Positions 19,979 through 28,728 of a DNA stretch of 64,000 nucleotides are shown here, piece after piece. A model generated the notes under the pieces. It worked only from the letters and a program-made list of their open reading frames with translations, was not told the origin of the DNA and did not search any database. The translations under genes and the position numbers were made by a program. Every line of letters begins with the position of its first letter. Within the stretch, counting starts at the first letter, position 1. The DNA is from Dickeya oryzae (GTDB lineage: Bacteria > Pseudomonadota > Gammaproteobacteria > Enterobacterales > Enterobacteriaceae), in assembly GCF_009372235.1 (NCBI RefSeq), contig NZ_ML762922.1, positions 110,497-174,496 on the forward strand, read 5' to 3'.

Positions 19979-20957
19979 CTTGCCGCTGATGATCACCCTG
20001 GCGGTATTCGTGCTTGGATACCTGTACTGCCTGACGCAATTTCCAGGTTTTGCCTCCACGCGTGTCATCTGCAACATTCTTACCGATAACGCCTTTCTGG
20101 GTATTGTCGCCGTCGGCATGACTTTTGTGATTCTCTCCGGCGGTATCGACCTGTCCGTCGGATCGGTGATTGCATTTACCGGTGTGTTTCTCGCTAAAGC
20201 GATCGGCGTTTGGGGGCTGTCCCCCCTGGTGGCGTTCCCGCTGATTTTAGTGATGGGATGTGCCTTTGGCGCGTTTATGGGCTTGCTCATCGACGCACTA
20301 AAAATCCCGGCGTTTATCATCACGCTGGCGGGGATGTTCTTCCTGCGTGGTGCCAGTTATCTGGTGTCGAAAGAATCGCTGCCTATCAACCATCCTATCT
20401 ATGAAACGCTCTCCAGCCTGGCGTGGACGATTCCCGGTGGCGGTCGGCTTAGCGCCATGGGACTACTGATGCTGATGGTGGTCGCTGTCGGCATCGTGCT
20501 GGCACGCTATACCCGTTTCGGTAATCAGGTCTATGCGATTGGTGGCAACAGTACCTCCGCTAACCTGATGGGTATTTCCACCCGCAGTACCACCCTTCGT
20601 ATTTATATGTTGTCGACCGGGCTGGCAACCCTCGCCGGGATCGTATTTTCCATTTACACCTCAGCGGGTTATGCGCTGGCAGGGGTCGGCGTCGAGCTGG
20701 ATGCTATCGCCTCGGTGGTGATCGGCGGTACGCTATTGAGCGGCGGTGTCGGTACTGTACTCGGTACCCTGTTCGGCGTGGCGATCCAAGGCTTGATCCA
20801 AACCTACATCAACTTTGACGGTACGCTAAGTTCCTGGTGGACCAAGATAGCCATCGGCATATTGCTGTTTGTGTTCATCGCCTTGCAACGCGGCCTGACC
20901 GCACTGTGGGAAAACCGGCAGAACGCCCCGGTTAAACGTGTTGCCCCACACGGATAA
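19965..20957 (+). CDS. yjfF: Galactofuranose ABC transporter permease YjfF
   Basis: The 330-residue second permease of the importer, with the CUT2 motif VILSGGIDLSVGSVIAFTGV and DAIASVVIGGTLLSGGVGTVLG in the C-terminal half. It would pair with YtfT in the inner membrane. It begins inside the end of ytfT and is the last gene of the operon, followed directly by a strong terminator. Confidence 0.94.
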   Translation: MIKRNLPLMITLAVFVLGYLYCLTQFPGFASTRVICNILTDNAFLGIVAVGMTFVILSGGIDLSVGSVIAFTGVFLAKAIGVWGLSPLVAFPLILVMGCAFGAFMGLLIDALKIPAFIITLAGMFFLRGASYLVSKESLPINHPIYETLSSLAWTIPGGGRLSAMGLLMLMVVAVGIVLARYTRFGNQVYAIGGNSTSANLMGISTRSTTLRIYMLSTGLATLAGIVFSIYTSAGYALAGVGVELDAIASVVIGGTLLSGGVGTVLGTLFGVAIQGLIQTYINFDGTLSSWWTKIAIGILLFVFIALQRGLTALWENRQNAPVKRVAPHG

Positions 20958-20966
20958 CGACAGCCC

Positions 20967-21011
20967 AAAACGTAGGTGTGAGAGGTCTCTAACGTCTCAC
21001 CCTACGTTTTT
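20967..21011 (+). terminator. Terminator of the ytf operon
   Basis: AAAACGTAGG and CCTACGTTTTT pair, extended inside by TGAGA/TCTCA, with a T-run. It lies 10 bp after the yjfF stop. Confidence 0.88.
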
Positions 21012-21341
21012 ACTCGTCTGACACCCCCTCTCGCACCATTGAAACGAACGCGATGCATTGTCGTAAGCAAACTTGCCATCGGCCAGAATACGCCTATGTT
21101 TGAATACAGGGGCCGCGCATAGTTGTCATCGGGCAACGATCCGACATGCATACCCATAGCGCGTTTCCCCTTTGCCACCCTTCGCTTTCCTTTCTCCACA
21201 CCACCAGGTTGTACGTTGTTCGCACATAACGAGATGAGGCTACCGTCAGCACGGCAGTTAGCCTGTGCAACGGTTTTTCCGGGTGGTGACACATTGATTG
21301 TTCGAGTTCGACATTGACACGTTCTATCTAGAGGAAATGCT
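21012..21341. other. Leader region of the PSD-family gene
   Basis: No gene seen. The last 40 bp hold TTGACA-like sequence (ACATTGACACG) and the ribosome-binding segment CTAGAGGAAATGCT. A near copy of that leader, TGACATAACTAGAGGATAAA, precedes eutE, hinting at shared control or duplication of the initiation region. Confidence 0.4.
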
Positions 21342-22763
21342 ATGACTCACACCAAAAGCCACACAGCAAGTACGCCTGAAGCAGAACAGTCGCCACATTA
21401 CGAAAGCAGCGGGCACAGCCTGCTGACGCTGGATAACGCCGGGCCAATCCAAATGGGATTTTGGGTGCCTAACCGGGTATGGGCCACCGCCAAATTCCTG
21501 ATGCCACTGCGCGAGCATATCGCCAACAAGAAGCAGACCAATACCCTGGCCCCCATGCAGCCGGTGCTCCAGAATTTTAAAAACTGGGTGACCAACAACA
21601 GTGTCTACCGCATGTGGCTCAATAGCATGATCGAACAATCCAACGCCTATGTGGCTTCGCTGCCTGAATCCACCCGCAAGGAGATCAGCGACGATGGCGA
21701 CGCGACCTGGATAGACAGCTACGACAGCTTCTTTGAGATCCTCAACGAAATCATTACCACCTCGCCATCATTCAACACCACCGTACAAGTCGGGACACCG
21801 ATGAATGCGTTTTTGGCAGTGGCGATGGGAACAGAAGCGGGCGTGGCACTGTTCCACGACGCGACGTTCAATCAGCAGTTCCGTCAGGTGCTGGATGCCT
21901 GGAACAGTTTCCTGAAAAGCAGCGCCTCACTCGATAAACTCGATATCGCACAACCGGAAAAACCCGGCTCCTGGATTTCCAAAGCTGCGTATCAGGCCGG
22001 TGTCTGGAACCAGATGCAGCACGACCCCAACCTGCAGGGTTACGGCTTCGCCAGTTGGAACGATTTCTTTATCCGTCAGTTCGTACCCGGCGCACGCCCC
22101 TTTAAAGGCGATCCGAACACCCAGATAGACATCGGCTGTGAAACCACACCGTGGCGTTATGCCAATCAGTTGCAATTGGAAAGCCGATTCTGGGTCAAAG
22201 ACATCCCTTATTCGCTGCTTGATCTGTTCGGTGGTCAGCGGCAATGGGCCAAGCTGTTCGAGGGAGGACAACTCTATCAAGGGTTTCTTTCTGCGACGCA
22301 CTATCATCGTTGGAACGCGCCGCTGGACGGTTTTCTGGTACGTTCCTGGGTTGAACCGGGGACTTACTTTGCTCAGCGACCCGGACAGGGCGAAAATCAG
22401 GGCACCTGGGAAGGCACCGAGTCACAACCCTACCTCGGCCATGTGGCCGCGCGCGCGGTGTTTATCTTCCGACACAAGACCTGTGGCTACGTGGCGCTCA
22501 TCTGCATCGGCATGGTGGAAGTGTCCAGCTGCGTGATCGAACCCAGCACGTTTATCGTTGAAGAGAGTGCCGAACCGGTCAGTATCACCCGCGGTGTCGA
22601 AATCGGTCACTTCGAGTTCGGCGGTTCGACTCACATGATGATCTTCCAAAAAGATCGGGTCGCGTTGGAAGAATGGGCTATCGATGCCGTCAGTCACCGC
22701 AAAGATAAAAACCCGGTCCCGCTGGGCAGCGTGATCGCCACCGCGCTGCACAACAAAGGCTAA
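21342..22763 (+). CDS. Pyruvoyl-dependent decarboxylase, PSD / PsiD-like family
   Basis: The 473-residue protein has the phosphatidylserine-decarboxylase C-terminal domain. THYHRWNAPLDG (His322) and FEFGGSTHMMIF contain the Gly-Ser self-cleavage site (Ser429), which produces the pyruvoyl cofactor. The N-terminal 200 residues resemble the extra domain seen in PSD-like amino-acid decarboxylases such as fungal tryptophan decarboxylase PsiD. There is no membrane anchor, so a soluble substrate is more likely than phosphatidylserine. It is followed by eutE and eutR-like genes. The substrate (serine, an aromatic amino acid, other) cannot be read from the sequence. Confidence 0.8.
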   Translation: MTHTKSHTASTPEAEQSPHYESSGHSLLTLDNAGPIQMGFWVPNRVWATAKFLMPLREHIANKKQTNTLAPMQPVLQNFKNWVTNNSVYRMWLNSMIEQSNAYVASLPESTRKEISDDGDATWIDSYDSFFEILNEIITTSPSFNTTVQVGTPMNAFLAVAMGTEAGVALFHDATFNQQFRQVLDAWNSFLKSSASLDKLDIAQPEKPGSWISKAAYQAGVWNQMQHDPNLQGYGFASWNDFFIRQFVPGARPFKGDPNTQIDIGCETTPWRYANQLQLESRFWVKDIPYSLLDLFGGQRQWAKLFEGGQLYQGFLSATHYHRWNAPLDGFLVRSWVEPGTYFAQRPGQGENQGTWEGTESQPYLGHVAARAVFIFRHKTCGYVALICIGMVEVSSCVIEPSTFIVEESAEPVSITRGVEIGHFEFGGSTHMMIFQKDRVALEEWAIDAVSHRKDKNPVPLGSVIATALHNKG

Positions 22764-23246
22764 TAAACACCCGCACCAGGCTCCGGCTACGGTCGGGGCC
22801 TGTTTCTCCGTTTAGGCCACCCCTCCTCCCGACCATGTCTTTTCTGTTAATCGACGGTTCTTTTTTCGTGATCTCTTTCAATCTTTATGCCGACTTGCCG
22901 AATTTTGTTATTCGCTTTGACACGCCATTGCCACAATAACCACAAGTCAACACAGGAAACACCGGGCCACCGCCATCAGAACAGGCGCGACATGAAAGAA
23001 TGGAAGGGTTCTCTCAAGGATGAGATTTCCCCCAGACGCGACACAGGCAATCCGCCTCGCGTCTCATGCTGGGATAGTCGTCTTCGTGCATACCGAGCCG
23101 ACCCCAGCCCGACCTGAATAAGACACCGAATTCGCATCCGTACTTTTAACCACAACATGGCTTTTTACCACAACCTGCCTGCTCACCCTGATGAAGACGG
23201 TAATCAACGTGGTTTAAACAGGTGACATAACTAGAGGATAAACCCT
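22764..23246. other. Intergenic region between the decarboxylase gene and eutE
   Basis: An imperfect hairpin around CAGGCTCCGG...CGGGGCCTG (22779-22804) may end the decarboxylase transcript. An inverted pair AGACGCG/CGCGTCT lies at about 23034-23064. I found no B12-riboswitch features. The eutE ribosome-binding site is CTAGAGGATAA just before 23247. Confidence 0.4.
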
Positions 23247-24626
23247 ATGGAACACTCCGTGATCGAACCGACTGTACCGATGCCGATGCCTGCAATGTTT
23301 GACGCACCAAGCGGCATTTTCGACTCGCTTGACGACGCCGTTCAGGCCGCCGCGTATGCGCAACAACAGTTGAACAGCCTCGAGCTGCGCCAACAGGTGA
23401 TTAAAGCCATTCGGGTCGCTGGCGAGCGTTATGCACAGGTACTGGCGGAAATGGCCGTGGCCGAAACCGGCATGGGCCGCGTGGTCGATAAGTACGTCAA
23501 AAACGTGTCACAGGCGCGCCATACACCAGGGATCGAATGCCTGTCGGCGGAAGTACTGACCGGCGATAATGGGCTGACGCTGATTGAAAATGCCCCCTGG
23601 GGTGTGGTTGCGTCGGTGACCCCCTCAACCAACCCGGCAGCGACCGTTATCAATAACGCTATCAGCATGATAGCCGCCGGTAACAGCGTGGTGTTTGCCC
23701 CTCATCCGTCAGCGAAAAACGTATCGCTGCGTACCATCAGCCTGCTCAATAAAGCCATCGTCGCCACCGGCGGCCCGGAGAACCTGTTGGTCAGCGTTTC
23801 CGACCCTAACATCGAAACCGCGCAGCGCCTGTTTCGCTACCCCGGTATCGGGCTGTTGGTGGTCACCGGCGGCGAAGCGGTGGTGGAAGCGGCGCGTAAA
23901 CATACCGACAAACGGCTGATCGCCGCCGGAGCGGGTAACCCGCCAGTGGTGGTGGATGAAACGGCGGATATTCCGAAAGCAGCCCGCGCGATTGTGAAAG
24001 GTGCCTCATTCGACAACAACATTATCTGTGCCGATGAGAAGGTGCTGATCGTGGTGGACAGTGTGGCCGATGCCCTACTGGCAGAAATGCAACGCAATCA
24101 TGCTGTGCTGCTCACGCCGGCACAAACCGAACAGCTGCTGCCAGCACTGCTGAGCGACATCGACGAGCAGGGTAAAGGTCGCGTCAACCGCGACTATGTC
24201 GGCCGTGATGCCACGAAACTGGCTGAAGCCATCGGGCTTGAGGTCAACGAATATACCCGCTTACTGCTGGCTGAAACCGACGCCAGTCACCCGTTTGCCG
24301 TCACCGAGCTGATGATGCCGGTACTGCCAGTCGTGCGGGTGAAAAACGTGGATGACGCTATTGCACTGGCACTCAAACTGGAAAATGGTTGCCGCCATAC
24401 CGCCGCGATGCACTCTACCAATATCAGGAACTTAAATCGCATGGCTAACGCCATCAACACCAGTATTTTCGTCAAAAATGGCCCTTGTATTGCCGGGTTG
24501 GGGCTGGGTGGCGAAGGTTGGACATCGATGACCATTTCGACGCCGACCGGTGAAGGCGTCACCTCTGCTCGCACCTTTGTGCGCCTGCGACGTTGTGTGC
24601 TGGTGGATATGTTCCGTATTGCCTGA
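23247..24626 (+). CDS. eutE: CoA-acylating acetaldehyde dehydrogenase EutE (orphan)
   Basis: A 459-residue protein nearly identical to E. coli/Salmonella EutE over its length, with GDNGLTLIENAPWGVVASVTPSTNP, catalytic Cys261 in SFDNNIICADEK and the end TSARTFVRLRRCVLVDMFRIA. It oxidises acetaldehyde with CoA and NAD+ to acetyl-CoA. The normal N-terminal targeting helix (MNQQDIEQVVKAVLLKM in E. coli) is replaced by a proline-rich EPTVPMPMPAM segment, so packing into a microcompartment looks unlikely. No eutBC or shell genes are nearby. A EutR-type regulator follows and a PSD-family decarboxylase precedes it. Confidence 0.93.
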   Translation: MEHSVIEPTVPMPMPAMFDAPSGIFDSLDDAVQAAAYAQQQLNSLELRQQVIKAIRVAGERYAQVLAEMAVAETGMGRVVDKYVKNVSQARHTPGIECLSAEVLTGDNGLTLIENAPWGVVASVTPSTNPAATVINNAISMIAAGNSVVFAPHPSAKNVSLRTISLLNKAIVATGGPENLLVSVSDPNIETAQRLFRYPGIGLLVVTGGEAVVEAARKHTDKRLIAAGAGNPPVVVDETADIPKAARAIVKGASFDNNIICADEKVLIVVDSVADALLAEMQRNHAVLLTPAQTEQLLPALLSDIDEQGKGRVNRDYVGRDATKLAEAIGLEVNEYTRLLLAETDASHPFAVTELMMPVLPVVRVKNVDDAIALALKLENGCRHTAAMHSTNIRNLNRMANAINTSIFVKNGPCIAGLGLGGEGWTSMTISTPTGEGVTSARTFVRLRRCVLVDMFRIA

Positions 24627-24941
24627 CGATGGCGAATTACCCAAACAGGTTTGCCGCGCGGTTGCCGTTGGTTCATGACCAGCGGCAATCACTCCGCAAC
24701 AGCCGCTTAAGGAGAGAAGCAGGGGTGGGGGATGAAGGAGTAAACCGTACCGCGATAGGAGAACCCTGAAATTAGGTCGTACCAGAGAGAAGGAAAAGTG
24801 TGCTTTAGCGCCTGTTCCTCCCCGGCTGAATACCGTATAACGGGGGAATACTTTGGTCTGTCTACACCTCATCCCTCGATATGGTGTGACCATCATGCTC
24901 TGGCAGACCCCGCCCGACATTGTCAAGGAGGTGAGCTGACG
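24627..24941. other. Intergenic region between eutE and eutR
   Basis: It contains an imperfect stem TTGCCGTTGGT/ACCAGCGGCAA (24661-24689). The eutR frame is open from 24798 but only the 24942 start has a ribosome-binding site. No other gene is visible. Confidence 0.35.
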
Positions 24942-25985
24942 ATGAAACACAATCCAGTTAACCTGCATCATCTGGATACAGAGCACCGGCTTCCAGCCAC
25001 AACGCTGATGCAGCCGGATGACAGTGTGCACCAGCGCCAGACACAGGATGTTTACGCCCAATCCCGCACCATCACAGACTGGCAGCAGATTTACGATCAG
25101 GTATCACCGGGACATTTCAAAGGGGAATTACGCGAAATCCTGCTAGACGGCATCCAGATTTGCCACGAATACACCAATCTGGCACTGCGCCAGTCCTGCA
25201 TGATATGGCCCGACGCCTTCTGGTTTGGTATTCCGGCCCGCCATGCCGGGACCGGCTTTATCGGCTCTCACCCCATCAGCGACAACGCCATCGCGGTCAG
25301 CCCAGGGGGGAAGGAGTTCGAACTGAATACGCCAGATGACTATGCCATCCTGGGTGTCGCTATCTCACGTGACGAACTGTTGCAGTACACTGATGCGCTG
25401 GAAGAGCCGGAACAACTGACGCGGTTGCTGGCACAAAGCACCACGTTGCTGGTAGAACCCCACAGGCGGGAAATCCTCTGGTCATTTGTGCGTGAAGCGC
25501 TGTGGTATGGCTGCAACGAACCACAACGTTTGCAACACAGCAACGCGGCCAAGGTACTGAAACACAACTTGCTGACCACCGTGATTTCATTTCTGGAAAG
25601 CGCACAGCCCGCCGATGTCAGCCCATCCCATACCAACAAACGCATCGGTTATCGCAGCCTGATTGGTCGCGCCAGAGAATATGTGCTCAGTCAGCAATCG
25701 GAACCGGTCACGGTACTTGACCTGTGTCGTCGCCTGCATGTCAGCCGCCGCACGCTGCAAAATGCCTTTTGTGATGTCATGGGATGCGGTCCCAACGCCT
25801 GGCTGAAGATGATCCGCCTCAACGCAGTACGCCGCGAGTTAGTCAGCCCCTACTCCCATCATCACACCGTACAGGATGCCGCCATGCAATGGGGCTTCTG
25901 GCACCTGAGCCAGTTTGCCAGTGATTACCAACGGCTGTTTAATGAAAAGCCATCGGTGACGCTCAAGGCTCGACTAGCAGGATAA
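24942..25985 (+). CDS. eutR: EutR-type AraC-family activator
   Basis: The 347-residue protein follows E. coli EutR closely: NLHHL near the start, DVYAQSRTITDWQQIYDQVSPGHF, LALRQSCMIWPDAFWFGIPA, and a C-terminal AraC DNA-binding domain with VTVLDLCRRLHVSRRTLQNAF and AAMQWGFWHLSQFASDYQ. EutR activates ethanolamine genes when ethanolamine and adenosylcobalamin are present. Start 24942 has a perfect AAGGAGGTGA. It sits in the same direction as eutE and the decarboxylase and probably controls them. Retention of EutR beside EutE without EutBC here suggests a reduced or rewired module. Confidence 0.9.
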   Translation: MKHNPVNLHHLDTEHRLPATTLMQPDDSVHQRQTQDVYAQSRTITDWQQIYDQVSPGHFKGELREILLDGIQICHEYTNLALRQSCMIWPDAFWFGIPARHAGTGFIGSHPISDNAIAVSPGGKEFELNTPDDYAILGVAISRDELLQYTDALEEPEQLTRLLAQSTTLLVEPHRREILWSFVREALWYGCNEPQRLQHSNAAKVLKHNLLTTVISFLESAQPADVSPSHTNKRIGYRSLIGRAREYVLSQQSEPVTVLDLCRRLHVSRRTLQNAFCDVMGCGPNAWLKMIRLNAVRRELVSPYSHHHTVQDAAMQWGFWHLSQFASDYQRLFNEKPSVTLKARLAG

Positions 25986-26033
25986 AAAAGAGAAGCTGAC
26001 GCGCAGAAGTGGTGAATATCAGGCTGAGTACAC

Positions 26034-26055
26034 AGGGCCGATGTGCGTCGGCCCT
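26034..26055 (+). terminator. eutR terminator
   Basis: AGGGCCGA-tgtgcg-TCGGCCCT followed by TTATTT, about 50 bp after the eutR stop. It could also receive the convergent minus-strand small gene. Confidence 0.75.
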
Positions 26056-26068
26056 TTATTTCACGTAA

Positions 26069-26289
26069 TTAGTCTTTCCATTTTTCAATGATGACTTTCA
26101 CCGTGCCCGAATTGTCAGAGCGTTGCCAGTCCTGAAGATACAAATCGAAGCCCCCGGTTTGAGGGAATGCGTGAATGATCACGGCGGCATGCATACCGTC
26201 ATCATTCAAGCCGTAATAGCTGACAGCCATCGCCGAGTAAAAGGCAAATAACGAGGCCATAACCACTAAAATTTTGGTAATTTTTTCAT
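26069..26289 (-). pseudogene. Small exported protein with a frameshift at its start
   Basis: An AAGGA ribosome-binding site lies 9 nt before an ATG at 26289, but that frame stops after seven codons. One extra A in the six-A run just after the ATG would give MKKITKILVVMASLFAFYSAMA, a textbook signal peptide, continuing into a 50-residue mature part (VSYYGLNDDGMHAAVIIHAF... VKVIIEKWKD). As written, only a TTG start too close to the Shine-Dalgarno reads the frame. It is either a real homopolymer frameshift, a phase-variable A-tract or a sequencing error. Function unknown. Confidence 0.55.
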
Positions 26290-26390
26290 GATTCAATATC
26301 CTTCTGAATAAAATTAAATAGCCGTCATATAATTATGAAAAATGCATTTCATTCAAGATAATAACCATGACAGTCATCTTTAAAAGATAA

Positions 26391-27083
26391 TTAACAGCGT
26401 TTCTTTTTTCCGGCTACGCCGGTGTTTTTATCCCATGAAGGCAGTGTTTTTATCGCACACACGTTTCCACACGGTGATGATGTCTCATCATCTCTCCAAC
26501 ACGTCGGCCAACTGTGCCTTCCCGGCGAGTAATGGTGTCGTATATAGTCGATAAACCTGACAACCTGCTCGCCTGTCGTCAGTCGACCATGCGCCGACTG
26601 GCTTCTGGGAATAGCGGGACACAGTTCTGCTGGAATCACCAACGCGTTTTTACCGAAGTAATAAAATTCATCGGCGATTAAAACATACCTTCCTGATGTA
26701 TCGATCTTTTTATCACCTTCATTGTGGTGAGGATTGGCTATCAATTCAAAATGTTCGTCATCGGTAGCCGTTGGTATCACCGGACAATAAATATTGTCTC
26801 CGCATCGTCCCTCTGCTGTTTCACCAGGGCGTTTGTTTAAAAAACGCGGGTCATAATAGTAATCACGAATAAGTATTTTTTCGCCAATCCGCATCAGATA
26901 AACCAGACGCTCTTCACCGACAGGCTCACCAGTCAAGGCAGCGGATGTAAACCCCGCAATCCACTGCCCCACCTGCTTACTCAACCGAAAGCGAGGCTTA
27001 CAGGTTGATAGTGTTAACGTCTCACCAAACGGATTTGGCGCGAATCCAGTATCGTGGGTCATTTTATAGCTGAATAGCTGCAT
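26391..27083 (-). CDS. Nmad2 (nucleotide-modification-associated domain 2) family protein
   Basis: A 230-residue protein starting MQLFSYKMTHDTGFAPNPFG, followed by LTLSTCKPRFRLSKQVGQWIAGFTS and ERLVYLMRIGEKILIRDYYYDPRF. I recognise this as the Nmad2 family, predicted to act in DNA base modification or its sensing, often in phage and mobile regions. The start at 27083 follows AGGAGGTTTT; an upstream start at 27119 lacks one. The Cys-rich C-terminus (CWRDDETSSPCGNVCAIKT) is notable. No phage or restriction genes adjoin it. Confidence 0.65.
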   Translation of the reverse strand: MQLFSYKMTHDTGFAPNPFGETLTLSTCKPRFRLSKQVGQWIAGFTSAALTGEPVGEERLVYLMRIGEKILIRDYYYDPRFLNKRPGETAEGRCGDNIYCPVIPTATDDEHFELIANPHHNEGDKKIDTSGRYVLIADEFYYFGKNALVIPAELCPAIPRSQSAHGRLTTGEQVVRFIDYIRHHYSPGRHSWPTCWRDDETSSPCGNVCAIKTLPSWDKNTGVAGKKKRC

Positions 27084-27367
27084 AAAACCTCCTATCGGAT
27101 AAATGACAACGGCAACCACGTCTGGCGCGATAATAAAAACAACGACAAAAACACAGAACGTTATTCGTGATCAGTTATTCTGACGAAGACCAATCAGAGG
27201 ATATGAATAAAAAGGTCAACTATTCGGACCGACCAACGAAGTCCGTTAGTCGTTTCTTCAACATCGGAAGTCAACACAAAAATAGAATATCCGGCTACTC
27301 ATTAAACAGAAAGCAGAGCCTTGCCGGATTGAAATATTCCCGCCGCGTTTCACCCGGCAAGCCTGGA

Positions 27368-28390
27368 TCACGCATTCAGCGCATCAAACGCGCGGCGGAT
27401 ATCGTCTTGTGGCAGACGAATACCGATAAACACCATGACACTCTCGCGTGGTTCATCGTCGTCCCATGGGCGATCCCAGTCGGCACTGTAGAGCCGTTGT
27501 ACCCCCTGGAATAACAACCGACGATCATCACCCTCGATTGCCAGCACCCCTTTATAGCGCAACAGGTTATCAGCACAGTCTACCAACAGTTGCTCCATAA
27601 CTGCCGATACCGCGGCCATGTCTACCGGCCTTGCCAGTTGCACCACCAGCGAGGTGATGGCGTTATCCTGTTCGATCAGCGGTCGAAAACGCGGTAAAGA
27701 CACCTGTAGCCGATCGTCTAGCATAAAACCATCAACGCCGAAGATCTGGCGGTGGTCTATCTGACCATTCACCACCCGATACAGGCTGGCACGGGCGTTG
27801 ATACGCGCCAGTCTCTCTTCCAGTGCCTGCGTCTCACCGGCCAGATCGGTTTTGGTCAGCAGAATACGGTCGGCATAACCGACCTGCGCCTGCGCCACGG
27901 TATGTCGGCTCAGTTGCTCATCGGCATGTACCGCATCGACCAGCGCAATCACGCCGTCGAGCAGGAAGCGCTGGCTCAGGCGCTCGTCAGAAAAAAAGGT
28001 TTGAATCACCGGCCCCGGATCGGCCATGCCGGTGCACTCGATCACCAGCCGGTCAAACGCCAGTTCGCCGCGGTCAATACCGTCCAGCAAGTCATGCAGC
28101 GCATCCGACAATTCATTGGCACTGCTACAGCAAATGCAACCGTTACTCAGTGTGGTGATACGGGTCGCACGATCGCCCAGTAACGAGTCATCAATCGCCA
28201 CCGCGCCAAATTCATTTTCAATGACGGCAATTTTCTCGCCGTGATCGGCATACAGCAGATGCCGCAGTAACGTGGTTTTCCCCGCCCCCAGAAAACCGGT
28301 GAGGATCGTCGCGGGTAATACCTTGTCAGTTAATGCATCCGTCGGTAATACGTCTGCGGGTGATGCCTCTGCGGGTAATGAATGAGTCAT
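27368..28390 (-). CDS. yjiA: COG0523 (CobW-like) GTPase YjiA
   Basis: The 340-residue G3E-type P-loop GTPase has Walker A GFLGAGKTT near residue 32, the metal-binding motif GCICC and ECTGMADPGP. The C-terminal half matches E. coli YjiA (LLFQGVQRLYSADWDRPW). These proteins are metal-binding GTPases of uncertain physiological role. The N-terminus carries an extra PAEASPADVLPTDALTDKV stretch, encoded by near-repeats of GCGGGTnATGcC, absent from E. coli. Start 28390 follows AAGGAG. It is the third gene of btsT-yjiX-yjiA. Confidence 0.93.
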   Translation of the reverse strand: MTHSLPAEASPADVLPTDALTDKVLPATILTGFLGAGKTTLLRHLLYADHGEKIAVIENEFGAVAIDDSLLGDRATRITTLSNGCICCSSANELSDALHDLLDGIDRGELAFDRLVIECTGMADPGPVIQTFFSDERLSQRFLLDGVIALVDAVHADEQLSRHTVAQAQVGYADRILLTKTDLAGETQALEERLARINARASLYRVVNGQIDHRQIFGVDGFMLDDRLQVSLPRFRPLIEQDNAITSLVVQLARPVDMAAVSAVMEQLLVDCADNLLRYKGVLAIEGDDRRLLFQGVQRLYSADWDRPWDDDEPRESVMVFIGIRLPQDDIRRAFDALNA

Positions 28391-28421
28391 ACTCGAAAAA
28401 ACTCCTTGCCGCGCTGACGAC

Positions 28422-28625
28422 TCAACAGCACCGAAAACCCCCTTTACCACTACCGCCATAACGTGCCTGCTGGCGTTCGCGGAAAAACTCCTCGTAGCTC
28501 ATCACGTCCTGGTCTGGGTGGTTGGTCTGCATGTGCTGCACGTAGTTATCATAATCCGGGATACCGACCAGCATTCTGGCGGCCTGACCCAGATATTTTC
28601 CTGCTTTCCCAAGGTTTCCGAACAT
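28422..28625 (-). CDS. yjiX: YbdD/YjiX family small protein
   Basis: A 67-residue basic protein starting [21 protein letters not shown], with [37 protein letters not shown], the conserved YbdD/YjiX sequence, ending in CC. It always follows a CstA-family transporter gene, here btsT, and is thought to aid its function. Start 28625 has GAGAGGG. yjiA begins 31 bp downstream of its end. Confidence 0.93.
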   Translation of the reverse strand: MFGNLGKAGKYLGQAARMLVGIPDYDNYVQHMQTNHPDQDVMSYEEFFRERQQARYGGSGKGGFRCC

Positions 28626-28678
28626 ATCGCCCTCTCTTGATATCAGCGCCGATGGCGCATGAGCCGACAGATATGAAC

Positions 28679-28708
28679 GCCGACAGGCCCATACTGGCAC
28701 CTGTCGGC
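28679..28708 (-). terminator. Hairpin between btsT and yjiX
   Basis: GCCGACAGG and CCTGTCGGC form a nine-pair stem in the btsT-yjiX gap, without a T-run. It may reduce downstream expression or protect the btsT message. Confidence 0.5.
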
Positions 28709-28728
28709 GGTATCGTCCTCACCGTCGG

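Noticed and set aside
22764..23246. Cobalamin riboswitch before eutE
   Set aside because: I found no B12-box sequence or its characteristic paired elements; only simple hairpins are present.
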